A stretch of 64,000 nt of DNA from Pseudobacteriovorax antillogorgiicola (GCA_945898195.1 CAMDHM010000004.1:42161-106160); one strand, 5' to 3'. Counted from the stretch's first letter, positions 36,401 to 44,916 are shown. The notes: generated from the letters alone by a model not told the origin. Numbers and translations are program-made.

Positions 36401-37228
36401 TTCCTCGTAACGGGCTTCGTACTGGCTGACTGCGGCAAGGAATTCGGCTTCTTTAGTGGTTTGCTGGCCAAGGGCAATCTGGGCTTCGTCGAGCTTGTTT
36501 TTGAATAGGGTAAAATTTTGTGCGAGCAAAAGCAGTTCTTCGTCGCGCAGCCTGGTGCTCATCTCCTGCCATTTTTGCGCCTTCTCAACCTGTTCTTCGA
36601 GTGTGGTTTTTTGGCGCTCGATTTCAGTCAGGATATCCGTGACGCGTGACAGATTAAGGTTCGTGCCTTCAAGGCGCTTGTGAGCCTCGATCTTGCGTTG
36701 TTTGTAGAGCAGAGTGCCCGCGGCTTCTTCGAGAATTTCTCGAACGTCTTCGGGTTTTGCATTGAGAATACGATCGACTTGCCCCTGCTGGATCATGGAG
36801 TAACTGCGGCCACCTAATCCAGTCATCGCAAAGAAACCGACGATGTCTTTTAATCGGCAGGGTTTGCGGTTGATCAGGTACTCGCGTTGTCCATCGGCGT
36901 AGAGGCGGCGTGTCAGTGTGATCTCAGGTTCGTGGCGGTATTCTGGGGGGCAGATGCTGCCACCATCGGTATTGTCGAAAATCACGGATACTTCGGCCAT
37001 GGACATGGTCTTGCGGCGTTCGGAACCAGCAAAAATAATGTCGGTGGCCTTTTCGCCTCGCAGGTTCTTGGCGTTTTGTTCGCCCATAACCCAGCGGACG
37101 GCATCGATGATATTGCTTTTGCCAGAGCCGTTCGGCCCCACAACCCCGGTGATACCCCGGTCGAAGGTCAGGCTGATTTTATCAGCAAAGGACTTGAAGC
37201 CCTGAACGGTAATTCGTTTTAGGTGCAT
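33470..37228 (-). CDS. smc: Chromosome segregation protein SMC
   Basis: Condensin ATPase of 1252 residues. N-terminal P-loop GPNGSGKSNIIDAV (residues 32-45), a long coiled coil with a hinge around residues 505-640 (flexible hinge domain, VPGLFAEQI...), and a C-terminal head with SGGEKALTAIS signature and Walker B PTPFCFLDEVDAPLDE. Length is typical of bacterial SMC. A lipoprotein gene lies 18 bases upstream in the same direction; ScpA/ScpB are not in the window. Confidence 0.98.
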   Translation of the reverse strand: MHLKRITVQGFKSFADKISLTFDRGITGVVGPNGSGKSNIIDAVRWVMGEQNAKNLRGEKATDIIFAGSERRKTMSMAEVSVIFDNTDGGSICPPEYRHEPEITLTRRLYADGQREYLINRKPCRLKDIVGFFAMTGLGGRSYSMIQQGQVDRILNAKPEDVREILEEAAGTLLYKQRKIEAHKRLEGTNLNLSRVTDILTEIERQKTTLEEQVEKAQKWQEMSTRLRDEELLLLAQNFTLFKNKLDEAQIALGQQTTKEAEFLAAVSQYEARYEELQHQLAEADPELAAVVEQISSIREEIARAESAVGNAQTRMDAGANRLRDIEREIEEDASNLKVIEAQVDGATAELSAAEKSATLLRSQLEDFQNEVDSVDETTRVFRSKIEDGEDEQRNLTRLVDSNKVRSEGAQREISRVEKLLTGEKSRRQNLQSDVLHALDSFEAAREKAAGQQDGLDVEIREKHSREAAVAARYGQIKEANTTRDTLREKYHESRARLASLQELDEHGATDAASSLQKIYETGSVDRSHVPGLFAEQIAWTANAQELPKPAAQAFERWSERIVITNIDGLNQVVRAASKAEVTPLPVTLLARSVALKSDATFTARIKAWADDFDAVAMAEFLRIDSKNNLDANAKAGLEALLIRLYFIPALAMDDASLKNIPAGVIAFTAQGLCIAGEDDFLVSGRSGVSVLSRKAEQENLAKILKQIEGDLARAQSQLDELEVRMNEDRAIVIEIDGRLQQQNATVLAIMSELQSAQQVATHKQELLAALEQTMADLERQDTQFRDELTKLEASRKSLEVELRNADADLVGLRDEAAGLEERREEVLRQNQNRAVDLAKSESRATALRESFIHARAQQELLQNKLSRRYEEQGAIQIDIESAKNLHENSLSRIEGLIDRRAELDGKVSEKREAQAGIHEELRVIDSRLKECREHQAKVQKSLSDKNVQIERATMAITSVTAQAQEKYQLEISTHAFTYDPEFEADKAARNVGSLRGRIESLGPINMMALREFEDLTTRETFIRTQQDEINASIALLNEAIGEIEISSRDKFLAVFTVINREFGQLFPILFPNGEGHLELTNPEDPLNGGVEIMVRLPGKKPQSMNLFSGGEKALTAISLIFALLKTKPTPFCFLDEVDAPLDEANVGRYNRVLDALSDQFQFIIITHNRRTMEVLDTLYGVTMQEPGVSSIVGVDMKKDLPTHLRKAFKDEPKKSPATQPELDEAFDPEGPVPVSVISVTDGRAIEGASSR

Positions 37229-37246
37229 TGGTCACTGCCACAACAT

Positions 37247-38755
37247 TTATTCGACGTTTAAGTGCACTTTTATATCAGCACCTGGCAGAACATCAAATAA
37301 AATAACTTTGTTTCCATAGAACGAGCAGGCGGCGGCCCGGCCAGCGGAGTTGACGGCAATGTCATAATAGGAGTTCTTCGCATCAGAATCAGAATTCCCG
37401 ATCTCGCTGCTCCAGTAGTCGTGTCCGAGTGACTTGGCGGCGATTCCAAAATAGATCTGAGAGCGCGTCCAATTAACTAAGTCTCTGAAATGATTGACGA
37501 AAAGCATTTTTTCGCCCAGCACTCGTTTGACTTCAATGTTGCCCGGGTAGTGGCGCCCCTTGCTGCTATCCTCGGCCCCGCGCCCGTAAACCCGGGTGAT
37601 CTGCAAATAGTCGCTGGTCAGGGGTACTGTGCCGTCGGCTTTTACTCTGGGATTGCTAGTCAGAGCAATGCGCAGGACGTCATTGGCGTGAGGGGATCCA
37701 ACGCCTGTCACAGAGTCAATGTGACCCCGGTGGCTCAGGTAAAAGGCTGCATTGTCGTCAGGGTCTTGGGCAGCCGCAAAGAAATTAGTCCGGTAGTAGC
37801 GGCGTGTCGCAGTGGTCGAAGTCAGGCCAGCATCGGAATCAGGCGTGCCAGTGTAATCTTCAGGGTTAAAATAGATCCAACGAAATTCTTTGGCCACCTC
37901 AGCGGACCTAGCGTCGCGGAAAGGAAATGCTTCCGGTGTGGCGGCCCGTTCTGCGGCCAAATCGTACACGATGAATTGATAAATCTGGCGCTGGGAAAGA
38001 TTTGAGCGGGCTTGACGGGTATTTTCATACAGGTCAGGAATTTCATTGGGAGTAATAGTTTTGGTGCCGTCTGCCGCATAGGTGGCGGCATCGTCCAAAT
38101 CATCTAGATCCATCCAGGTTTGCTTGCCGTAGTCCGTAGGGAAAGCGAACAAAAGTTCATTCACGGGGTCGATGTGCATGGCCCGACGGGTTGTGCCATA
38201 TGTCCTGACCAACTTGACGCTCGTCTGAGAGCGGTCATCGGTGAGCGTCCCGATCAAAATTCCACCGGCCTCGCCGACCCCTTCACAGGCGATGGCAAAG
38301 TGCTTGTAACCCTCACGCATGACGATGTTCAGCGGGCTACAGCCAAGATCAATCCGACGGACTTCTCGCGGGGTTTCCGGCGTCGAGACATCGTAAAGGA
38401 TGGCTTCGGCATTGGTCGTGGTTCCATCGGAATCAAAGGTAACGATCATATCGTTGCCCGCGACGGCAATATTGCGGCCAAGGCGCGGGACTGGAATGGC
38501 AGACTTTTTGTTGCCGTCGGTGTCGATCACAAGAAGTGACCCACTATTGTAGGTACGGTCGAAATCCGCGTTTAAAGCATAAAAGTAGCCCTCGCCTGGA
38601 GCCACCGCGACGGCGACGGGACTGGCTACTTGATCACCAAGGGTGGGGAACGTTTCCGCTCTCTTGCAGTTTGCCGGTGCGAGGGCAAACGTAAGGATCA
38701 GGGATATTTGGGCGGTGTTGGCAGCAAATAGGCTGATTTTATTGGTTTTTGACAT
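37247..38755 (-). CDS. Predicted lipoprotein, beta-propeller-like
   Basis: Unrecognised family. Signal peptide with lipobox PANC (cysteine near residue 30), then repeated hydrophobic/Gly-Asn-rich blocks: VAVAPGEGYFYALNADFD, LLVIDTDGN, IAVAGNDMIVTFDSDG, LNIVMREGYKHFAIACEG. Blocks of this type, each about 45-60 residues with a small-to-large pattern, look like propeller blades. Length 502. It ends 18 bases before smc and is probably cotranscribed with it, a pairing that is not a normal smc context. Function unknown. Confidence 0.7.
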   Translation of the reverse strand: MSKTNKISLFAANTAQISLILTFALAPANCKRAETFPTLGDQVASPVAVAVAPGEGYFYALNADFDRTYNSGSLLVIDTDGNKKSAIPVPRLGRNIAVAGNDMIVTFDSDGTTTNAEAILYDVSTPETPREVRRIDLGCSPLNIVMREGYKHFAIACEGVGEAGGILIGTLTDDRSQTSVKLVRTYGTTRRAMHIDPVNELLFAFPTDYGKQTWMDLDDLDDAATYAADGTKTITPNEIPDLYENTRQARSNLSQRQIYQFIVYDLAAERAATPEAFPFRDARSAEVAKEFRWIYFNPEDYTGTPDSDAGLTSTTATRRYYRTNFFAAAQDPDDNAAFYLSHRGHIDSVTGVGSPHANDVLRIALTSNPRVKADGTVPLTSDYLQITRVYGRGAEDSSKGRHYPGNIEVKRVLGEKMLFVNHFRDLVNWTRSQIYFGIAAKSLGHDYWSSEIGNSDSDAKNSYYDIAVNSAGRAAACSFYGNKVILFDVLPGADIKVHLNVE

Positions 38756-38805
38756 TTCGCGAGGATGTCATGGCGTGACATTTTCGGCAAACCATAAATT
38801 AGTTT

Positions 38806-38835
38806 TTGACGAGGGCAAAGATTTACGGGTATCCA
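38806..38835 (+). promoter_or_regulatory. Candidate sigma-70-type promoter of ssb
   Basis: TTGACG at 38806-38811, an 18-base gap, then TATCCA at 38830-38835. It is 46 bases before the ssb start and is the best candidate in the 126-base gap. The -10 element is poor. Confidence 0.3.
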
Positions 38836-38881
38836 AAGTGAGCGAACGCCTTGTGCCACTTGTTTCTGGAGGAGTTAAATA

Positions 38882-39379
38882 ATGGCATCCCTGAACCGTG
38901 TTTTGATCATTGGCAACCTCGGTCAAGATCCCGAGCTCCGCTATACACCCAACCAAGTTGCGGTTGCGACGCTGAACGTTGCAACGACCGAGTCCCGTCC
39001 GGGGGCAGATGGTCAGCGTCAAGAGGTGACCGAATGGCACCGAGTCATCGTTTGGAACAAGCAGGCTGAAAACTGCGCTAAGTATCTTGCCAAGGGGCGG
39101 ACGGTGTTTGTTGAAGGCAAACTCCAAACCCGTTCGTGGGAAGATAAGACCGGACAAAAGCGTTACACGACTGAGATTGTAGCCCAGAACGTGCAATTTC
39201 TTGGCGGTGCCGGTGGATCCCAATCCCGTGAACGCGGTGAAATGGGTGTGGTCCCGTCGTCAAGCGGTCAGGCTAACCAGAACATGTCTGGCAGCAGCCA
39301 AGGCCCGTCCGACGTTAGTGGTAGCCAGCCGGGTGCCGGCGGTACTTACGATCCGACCCTTGATGACATCCCGTTTTGA
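38882..39379 (+). CDS. ssb: Single-stranded DNA-binding protein
   Basis: OB-fold SSB. LNRVLIIGNLGQDPELRYT at the N-terminus and VEGKLQTRSWEDK near residue 78 are family signatures. The C-terminal tail is Gly/Ser/Gln-rich and ends DDIPF, the acidic peptide that recruits partner proteins. Length 165 is normal. ATG 38882 has GGAGGAG eight bases upstream. The stop overlaps the start of the next gene by four bases (TTGA). Confidence 0.97.
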   Translation: MASLNRVLIIGNLGQDPELRYTPNQVAVATLNVATTESRPGADGQRQEVTEWHRVIVWNKQAENCAKYLAKGRTVFVEGKLQTRSWEDKTGQKRYTTEIVAQNVQFLGGAGGSQSRERGEMGVVPSSSGQANQNMSGSSQGPSDVSGSQPGAGGTYDPTLDDIPF

Positions 39380-39711
39380 AACCCAAGTCAAAATGGTTTT
39401 ATGACGATGCTCTCGTTGCCTGCAGCTCTGATGGCATTTTGATCCGTAATTTTTATTTCCCGTCCAAGCGGTCTCGCAAGATTGCTTGGACGGAAATTCA
39501 TTCCGCTCGCCGCCGGCGTTTGCGGTTTTTTTCAGGTAGATGGCGCGTTTGGGGGATGGATCTGGATAGGATCTGGTATCACCTGGATTTTTTGCGCCCG
39601 CTTAAAAAAGAGGCCATCGTCATCGATGTTGGGGGTCTCATGAAGTTCGGTATCACGCCAAAAGACTTTGAAAAGGTTTTCGTCATCATCAAACAGCGGA
39701 TCAAACATTGA
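39376..39711 (+). CDS. Small basic protein, PH-like (bacterial PH) domain candidate
   Basis: No recognised family with certainty. 111 residues, strongly basic (RSRK, ARRRRLRFF). The pattern of seven short beta strands and a C-terminal helix (DFEKVFVIIKQRI) resembles bacterial PH domains. Start is TTG 39376, coupled to the ssb stop; no canonical start is better placed. A strong terminator follows at 39715. The co-translation with ssb suggests a DNA-related role but this is only context. Confidence 0.6.
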   Translation: MKPKSKWFYDDALVACSSDGILIRNFYFPSKRSRKIAWTEIHSARRRRLRFFSGRWRVWGMDLDRIWYHLDFLRPLKKEAIVIDVGGLMKFGITPKDFEKVFVIIKQRIKH

Positions 39712-39714
39712 AGG

Positions 39715-39742
39715 CTGGACTTTCTGTCCAGTAATTTTTTTT
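39715..39742 (+). terminator. Rho-independent terminator after the ssb operon
   Basis: CTGGAC/GTCCAG stem with TTTCT loop at 39715-39731, then TAA and eight T (39735-39742). It lies four bases after the stop of the PH-like gene and ends the ssb transcript. Confidence 0.85.
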
Positions 39743-39744
39743 AA

Positions 39745-40161
39745 TTACGATGGCTCAAGTTGGCGTTGAGTCCATTGTTCCTTTGTCAGTGAATATTCCA
39801 CCCTAGTTGCCCCACCTAAATCAGGTGGGATGACGAGATCCTTGCGGCGAACAGCCCCCAGTTTTTCGATGGCGCGTTGGGAACGTAGATTTTGTTCGCT
39901 CGTATGAAATAAAACCCGGTCAGCAAAGGTGAACGCATGAGCGAGCATCAGCTGCTTCAATTCAAAGTTAAATTTTTTGCCCCAAAATCTTCGGGCTAAG
40001 AAGGTATATCCGACGAAGACGTGCTTTTGTGAGGCGTCAAAATCATAATAACGACTGCTGCCGATGATGGCCCCGGATTCGTTGTCCAGGACAGCATAGG
40101 CGCCCTCAGAACTGAGTGCTTTCTCAAAAAAAACCTTAAAAATATCTGGTTTCCAGCGCAC
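39745..40161 (-). CDS. GNAT-family acetyltransferase (start codon unusual, likely longer upstream)
   Basis: Acetyltransferase fold of the RimJ/RimL-type. GSSRYYDFDASQ and the acetyl-CoA loop ARRFWGKKFNFE are visible. GTG 40161 is the only canonical start in frame, yet homologous N-terminal sequence continues upstream: translating back to about 40250 gives ISLRPLAASDFKGLYEAGSD, the classic GNAT beginning. No ATG, GTG or TTG exists between 40314 and 40162 in this frame, so the gene either uses an ATT/CTG start near 40245-40287 or lost its start. It follows the outer-membrane barrel gene. Substrate unknown. Confidence 0.72.
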   Translation of the reverse strand: MRWKPDIFKVFFEKALSSEGAYAVLDNESGAIIGSSRYYDFDASQKHVFVGYTFLARRFWGKKFNFELKQLMLAHAFTFADRVLFHTSEQNLRSQRAIEKLGAVRRKDLVIPPDLGGATRVEYSLTKEQWTQRQLEPS

Positions 40162-40274
40162 AGTTTCCGAGTGCTGCCGCCAAATTTCGGGGTCAGACCC
40201 AGCCTCGTAAAGACCCTTAAAATCAGAAGCCGCAAGGGGGCGCAGGGAGATTTTGGACCCCGTTAAATATGGCG

Positions 40275-41129
40275 TTAAAATCGGAATCCGAGGCCCCCCG
40301 TTAGGGCGAAGAAGTTATCAAAGCCTGAGGCGGTTCCAAGAAGCAGGTAGTTACGCAATTCAATCCGAGCGTGCAGGTTTTTCGTGAAATGATATTTTTG
40401 CCCAACGGCGAAGGTGCCTTGGAGCGCTGTTGACGCCTCTGGGTCAGGACGGCCGTCGATTCCATATAGGCTCGTTTCCGACGCCGAGGCCCCCGGATTT
40501 CCTGCAGTGACGGTGGTATCAGCGTTGAAGGTTCCACGGTTGGAACGGTCCGTATTTTTTAATTTGGTTTGCTCTTTCCAAAACGTCGACATGGCCAGTC
40601 CACCGCCTGCAAGGACGTATAAGTCGAAGTGGGTTACTGCTCGAAAAAGAATGATCTGCTTGCCATACACGGGATTCCAAATGGCATGAGCTCCCAACAG
40701 AATGTTAGTTTGTCGAATTGGTACGTAGGCCGGACCAAAATTGGCGCGTCCCGCCAGGTCGCTGCCGTCGCCGCATTCGGCGCCGACCTTGTTCTCGGGG
40801 TCGTTGTAAAAGTTTTCAAGGCACTTGCGTTCTGATTTGTCCGAATTAGACGCCATCATGGCCTCAACTCCAACACCCCATTCTTCAGACCAGAAGTAGT
40901 TCAATCCGCCACCGAAAAGCATCGTGCTTACGTAAGATTGGTTGAGGACCAATCCGCCAGTTCCCTCAACTTCGACGCGTGATTTTTTTGGAAAAGTTTT
41001 GCGCAGGACGACTTCAGTGCCATCTCCAGCACGCTGGTAGTCACCACTTGTTGCCGCTAGGCTCGAGGTGGTTGAAGCTATAAATAGCGCAGCTAGTGCA
41101 ATACCCTTAACGCCGCGTTGGATCATCAT
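40275..41129 (-). CDS. Outer-membrane beta-barrel protein (myxobacterial/Bdellovibrio type)
   Basis: Signal peptide ending SLAA, then beta-strand-rich barrel with patterns GGGLNYFWSEEWGVGVEAMMAS and a C-terminal GLGFRF, which ends in an aromatic Phe as barrels do. The architecture resembles the OMP_myx-type outer membrane beta-barrel domain proteins. Length 284. ATG 41129 (or 41126) has AAGGTGA just upstream. It lies 40 bases after the phosphohexomutase and runs into the GNAT gene, so they are on one transcript. Confidence 0.78.
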   Translation of the reverse strand: MMIQRGVKGIALAALFIASTTSSLAATSGDYQRAGDGTEVVLRKTFPKKSRVEVEGTGGLVLNQSYVSTMLFGGGLNYFWSEEWGVGVEAMMASNSDKSERKCLENFYNDPENKVGAECGDGSDLAGRANFGPAYVPIRQTNILLGAHAIWNPVYGKQIILFRAVTHFDLYVLAGGGLAMSTFWKEQTKLKNTDRSNRGTFNADTTVTAGNPGASASETSLYGIDGRPDPEASTALQGTFAVGQKYHFTKNLHARIELRNYLLLGTASGFDNFFALTGGLGFRF

Positions 41130-41169
41130 TGATCACCTTTTCCCTAGCTGGTTTAGCGACCAGGTTTTC

Positions 41170-43005
41170 CTATTGGCTGTTGGCGATGTCCACAAAAGTC
41201 TGTTGGATCTCGTTGACGCGCCCTTGAGCATATTTTTTCATTGCCGGTAATTCTGCTGCCGCGCATCCCTTTGCTCGCACATCCCGAACAGAAACGTAAA
41301 ACTTAATTTTCGGTTCAGTTCCGGACGGACGGACACTCACTTTGGACCCATCGTCTAGTTCAAATTGTAGCACGTCAGACTTTGGCAGGGTGAGTTTCGC
41401 TGTCTCCGTTAGCTTGGAACCAGCCACGGCAAGTTGCCGGCCTTCCTGATAATCCCGGATGATTTTAACGTTACACCCAGCCAGTTTTAGGGGGGGGGCT
41501 CCGCGCAGTCCCGCCATCATTGCCTTGATACGGGCCTCTCCAGTCTGACCGGGCAGTGTAATTGTATGCAGGCTTTCCTGATAAAGTCCGTGGCGGAGAA
41601 AGAGGCGGTCCAGGACCTGAGACATGCTCAGCCCCTGACTTTTGTACCAAGCCACCATCTCAGCAGCAATGCAACAGGCGGCGACAGCGTCCTTGTCCCG
41701 GACGAAATGGTCCATTAGAAAGCCGTAACTTTCCTCGCCTCCGCAGACATAGGATTTCTTGGGTGTGAGGCTGCCATTTTCATAGGCCTCGATCCTGTCG
41801 CAGATCCACTTGAAACCAGTCAGTGTTTCCTCGCAAGTGGCACCGTAATAATGGGCTATATCCGCCTGCATGTCTGTCGTTACGATCGTTTTGATCACCA
41901 ATGGATTTGCAGGCATCCGATTGGCCCCGTGCATTCCCTCAAGGACAAACTCGGTTAACAGGCAGCCAATCTGGTTGCCATTGAAAATCACGTAGTCACC
42001 GCCCTCGCGGACGACAATCCCGATGCGATCCGTGTCTGGGTCGGTCCCCAACACCAAATCGGCTTCAGTAGCCTTTGCCAACTTGATGGCCATGGCCAGC
42101 GCCTCAGGCTCCTCTGGGTTAGGATATTTCACCGTTGGAAAACGCCCGTCGGGGTCACGCTGCTCCGGGGGAATGGTCACGTTAGTAAAACCAAACCGTT
42201 TAAGGCATTCGGTGACTGGAAAAAGACCCGTGCCATGTAGGGGGGTGTAGACGATTTTAAATTTACTTCGCTCGTCACGACTCAGATTATGTTCATGTAG
42301 CAGCAGACCTTGGATTTTTTTAAAATAAATTTCATCGAAATCCTCGCCAACCTCGCGAATCATGCCGCTTTCTAGGGCTTCACAATAAGGGATTCGTTTC
42401 AGTCCCTCATAGCCATCGATCTCACCGTAGCGGCGAATAATCTCACGGTCGTGCGGTGGCACAAGTTGTCCCCCAGTTTGCCAGTAAACCTTGTAGCCGT
42501 TGTATTCCGGTGGATTGTGGCTCGCTGTGATGCAGATGCCGGCAGCGCAATGAAAATGACGCGTCATGAAAGACAGCATCGGGACCGGACGTAGTTCCTT
42601 GGTGATTAGTGCCGTGATGTTATTTGCAGCCAAGACCTCGGCGGCGGCTCTGGCAAAATCTTGACTGAAGTGACGCGAGTCGTAGGTGATGGCAACGGAC
42701 AGCTTCACATCACCATGAAAAGAGCGCAAATACTGTGCCAATGCCATGGTTGCCTTGCGAACATTGTAGATGTTCATCCGACAACTTCCCGCGCCTAGAA
42801 TTCCGCGCAACCCGCCCGTTCCGAACTCCAATTCACGGTAAAACCGGTTAATGAGCTCTGATTCATTGCCGGTATCAAGAAGTCGCTGCACCTCTTGCCG
42901 CGTGGCCGGATCAAATGCATCCGAAGTCGCCCAATAGCGCGCACGTTCCAGAACCGAATCGGAAACGAGGCTAGACAATACTATGTCGGATACGCGGTTG
43001 GTCAC
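41170..43005 (-). CDS. Alpha-D-phosphohexomutase (phosphoglucomutase/phosphomannomutase family)
   Basis: Interconverts 1- and 6-phosphates of hexoses. The catalytic serine lies in ITASHNPPEYNG, the metal-binding loop is GTDPDTDRIG, and CGGEESYG is the sugar-binding loop. The C-terminal domain has VRPSGTEPKIKFY, the phosphate-binding signature. Length about 611 places it in the long (type 2-like, PgcA/PMM2-type) group. Start is GTG 43005 with GGGGG seven bases upstream; the longer TTG 43083 start makes an atypical N-terminus. Cotranscribed with an aldehyde dehydrogenase. Confidence 0.92.
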   Translation of the reverse strand: MTNRVSDIVLSSLVSDSVLERARYWATSDAFDPATRQEVQRLLDTGNESELINRFYRELEFGTGGLRGILGAGSCRMNIYNVRKATMALAQYLRSFHGDVKLSVAITYDSRHFSQDFARAAAEVLAANNITALITKELRPVPMLSFMTRHFHCAAGICITASHNPPEYNGYKVYWQTGGQLVPPHDREIIRRYGEIDGYEGLKRIPYCEALESGMIREVGEDFDEIYFKKIQGLLLHEHNLSRDERSKFKIVYTPLHGTGLFPVTECLKRFGFTNVTIPPEQRDPDGRFPTVKYPNPEEPEALAMAIKLAKATEADLVLGTDPDTDRIGIVVREGGDYVIFNGNQIGCLLTEFVLEGMHGANRMPANPLVIKTIVTTDMQADIAHYYGATCEETLTGFKWICDRIEAYENGSLTPKKSYVCGGEESYGFLMDHFVRDKDAVAACCIAAEMVAWYKSQGLSMSQVLDRLFLRHGLYQESLHTITLPGQTGEARIKAMMAGLRGAPPLKLAGCNVKIIRDYQEGRQLAVAGSKLTETAKLTLPKSDVLQFELDDGSKVSVRPSGTEPKIKFYVSVRDVRAKGCAAAELPAMKKYAQGRVNEIQQTFVDIANSQ

Positions 43006-43079
43006 GGTAAAACCCCCATGTTGTTCCTGTGAACAAGGACAGGACAGTTTTACCGTTTGTAGGGTCAGCGGCCAAGGAC

Positions 43080-44720
43080 TCAATAAGATCCAGTAAATAG
43101 ATCTAAGGCTGCCGCCTGCCGGAAAATTGCCTGTGGATAGCTAAGATAAAGGGCCAAGGCAGTGCCGTGAAACCGGTGGTGCCCACTTTGCAAACGGCCT
43201 GCTAAAGGCAGTTGAGCCTCATATTCGGTGGTCGGTCCATTTAAAATGACATTTGGCGCAAGGATGTGATGGCGCCATTCTTGGATAAGTGCCGGGTCTC
43301 CAAAAAAAGACATCGCAAACGCTGCGTCCGTCGCATTAACTGCCTCAATAGCGTCATTCAATTGATCGAATTCATGAATCGCGATGTCCGGGGAAAAAAT
43401 GACGTTGGATTGATAGGAACTTAAGGCATCAAACTGTTTCATCAGGTGAATGCCAGGTGTGACAAAATGACCGTGACGATACTCCGGAATTTTTTTTCCG
43501 GTGACGATAATTTTTTTTGCCTCTCGTCGTGCCATTGTTTGAAAACGAAGAAATTTATCAACGGCCTTGCCCGCATACAATGGCCCCATGTGGGGCGAGC
43601 CATTGCCGGGGAGGATGTCGGTTCCCGTCAGATGATCTTGTTCTGGTAAATCAGTGCGTCCGATCTTAAGTTTCTCTACGGATTTCTGAATGGCCTCGCA
43701 ATATTTCCCCGCAAGCGAGCGGTGGACAAAGACGCGACTCGTCGATGTACACATCTGCCCCGCGGCGCGGAGCGCCCCGGCCAAAGTCGATCTGACGGCG
43801 GCATCAACATCGCCAGATTCGTGAAGGATCAGCGCATTTTTTCCGCCGCTTTGAAGGACCAGTTGCCTTTCGGCAACAGCCCGGCTTTCTGCCCGAATTC
43901 TTTCACAGTGCTCACGTGACCCATTATAAAGGACGGCGGCGACACGCTTGTTGAGCAAACCGTGTCGCAAGACTTCGAAATTGCCAAAAACAATCTGCAG
44001 GGATCCTCGGGTCAGGTTAAGGCCTGACACGATGGAGCCAAGCAAAATCCCAATCAATGAACTATGAGGGCTTGGCATGGTAATGAGCGGGCATCCCGCC
44101 AGGAAAGCGCCGGCCACTTGAGAGGCAAAGGTTGCCAGTGGCGTTGAAAAGGGCAGATAACCCAAAACCGTGCCGACGGGCAGCATCACGTAGTCGTTGT
44201 GGGATCCAGAACTTTGGATTTCGAGCCGTGCGGGGGCCAACAGCGCCCGTTCAATTTCCTGGGGATTTTCTAAAACGTGGTCCAAATGCCGAAGCGCGCT
44301 GGACAGGTCCATGTCGGCTTCAGCTGGCGTCAGTCCTGCTTCTAAACGTAAGGCCAAAATGGCTGCATGAGAATGGTCACCAAGCGCTCGGCGGATGGTG
44401 CGTAACCCTTCGATGCGAACTTCCATTGGGATTGTCCGCAAGGCAAGCCGCGCATGATTCGCCTGCTCGATCGCTGCATCGAGGGATGACTTCGCTTCGC
44501 GTTCGGTCGTGGTGGCCACCAGGATTTCTCCTGTACCAGGATTTTGTGAGCGGCGGCGTTCACCGGTGTCTTCGATCTTGCCGCTTTTATGCCACCCACT
44601 TGCCAAAAAATGCCCCGGCCATTCCATTGGGAATTGACGGGTCTCGAGGCGTTTTCTGAAATCGCTGTTGAAATCCACGCCATTCGAGCCAGCGAGATTT
44701 CCCAAATGAGAATTGGTCAT
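43080..44720 (-). CDS. NAD(P)-dependent aldehyde dehydrogenase
   Basis: ALDH-fold enzyme. Cofactor domain with VGTVLGYLPFSTPLATF; AGQMCTSTSR carries the catalytic cysteine; LQSGGKNALIL precedes it; FVTPGIHL and SNVIFSPDIAI are further C-terminal family motifs. Length 546 with an N-terminal extension of about 60 residues. The Cys-region (GQMCT) resembles succinylglutamate-semialdehyde dehydrogenase (AstD)-type enzymes, but substrate cannot be fixed. First gene of the minus-strand operon with the phosphohexomutase, barrel and GNAT genes. Confidence 0.88.
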   Translation of the reverse strand: MTNSHLGNLAGSNGVDFNSDFRKRLETRQFPMEWPGHFLASGWHKSGKIEDTGERRRSQNPGTGEILVATTTEREAKSSLDAAIEQANHARLALRTIPMEVRIEGLRTIRRALGDHSHAAILALRLEAGLTPAEADMDLSSALRHLDHVLENPQEIERALLAPARLEIQSSGSHNDYVMLPVGTVLGYLPFSTPLATFASQVAGAFLAGCPLITMPSPHSSLIGILLGSIVSGLNLTRGSLQIVFGNFEVLRHGLLNKRVAAVLYNGSREHCERIRAESRAVAERQLVLQSGGKNALILHESGDVDAAVRSTLAGALRAAGQMCTSTSRVFVHRSLAGKYCEAIQKSVEKLKIGRTDLPEQDHLTGTDILPGNGSPHMGPLYAGKAVDKFLRFQTMARREAKKIIVTGKKIPEYRHGHFVTPGIHLMKQFDALSSYQSNVIFSPDIAIHEFDQLNDAIEAVNATDAAFAMSFFGDPALIQEWRHHILAPNVILNGPTTEYEAQLPLAGRLQSGHHRFHGTALALYLSYPQAIFRQAAALDLFTGSY

Positions 44721-44825
44721 AATGAATAAATCCCCTTATTTCCCAGTCGATTGATCGATGCAAAAGCCGTGGCAAAAGGAATGCCTTTGAAGAATCTGTT
44801 TGCGGGTTCTTCAGGGTATCCGAAT

Positions 44826-44870
44826 CCACCGTCGCCCCTGCTACAATCATAGCGGGAGACGGTGGTTTTT
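44826..44870 (+). terminator. Rho-independent terminator upstream of a GYF-like gene
   Basis: CCACCGTC at 44826-44833 pairs with GACGGTGG at 44858-44865, an inner stem around GCTA/TAGC adds to it, and five T follow (44866-44870). No plus-strand gene ends upstream, so this may end a small RNA or serve as a leader attenuator for the next gene (starts 44917). The preceding 100 bases also contain smaller inverted repeats. Confidence 0.6.
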
Positions 44871-44916
44871 GCGTTATCCCATTCTGCATAAAAAATTTTG
44901 TTAGATCGAGAAGCCT

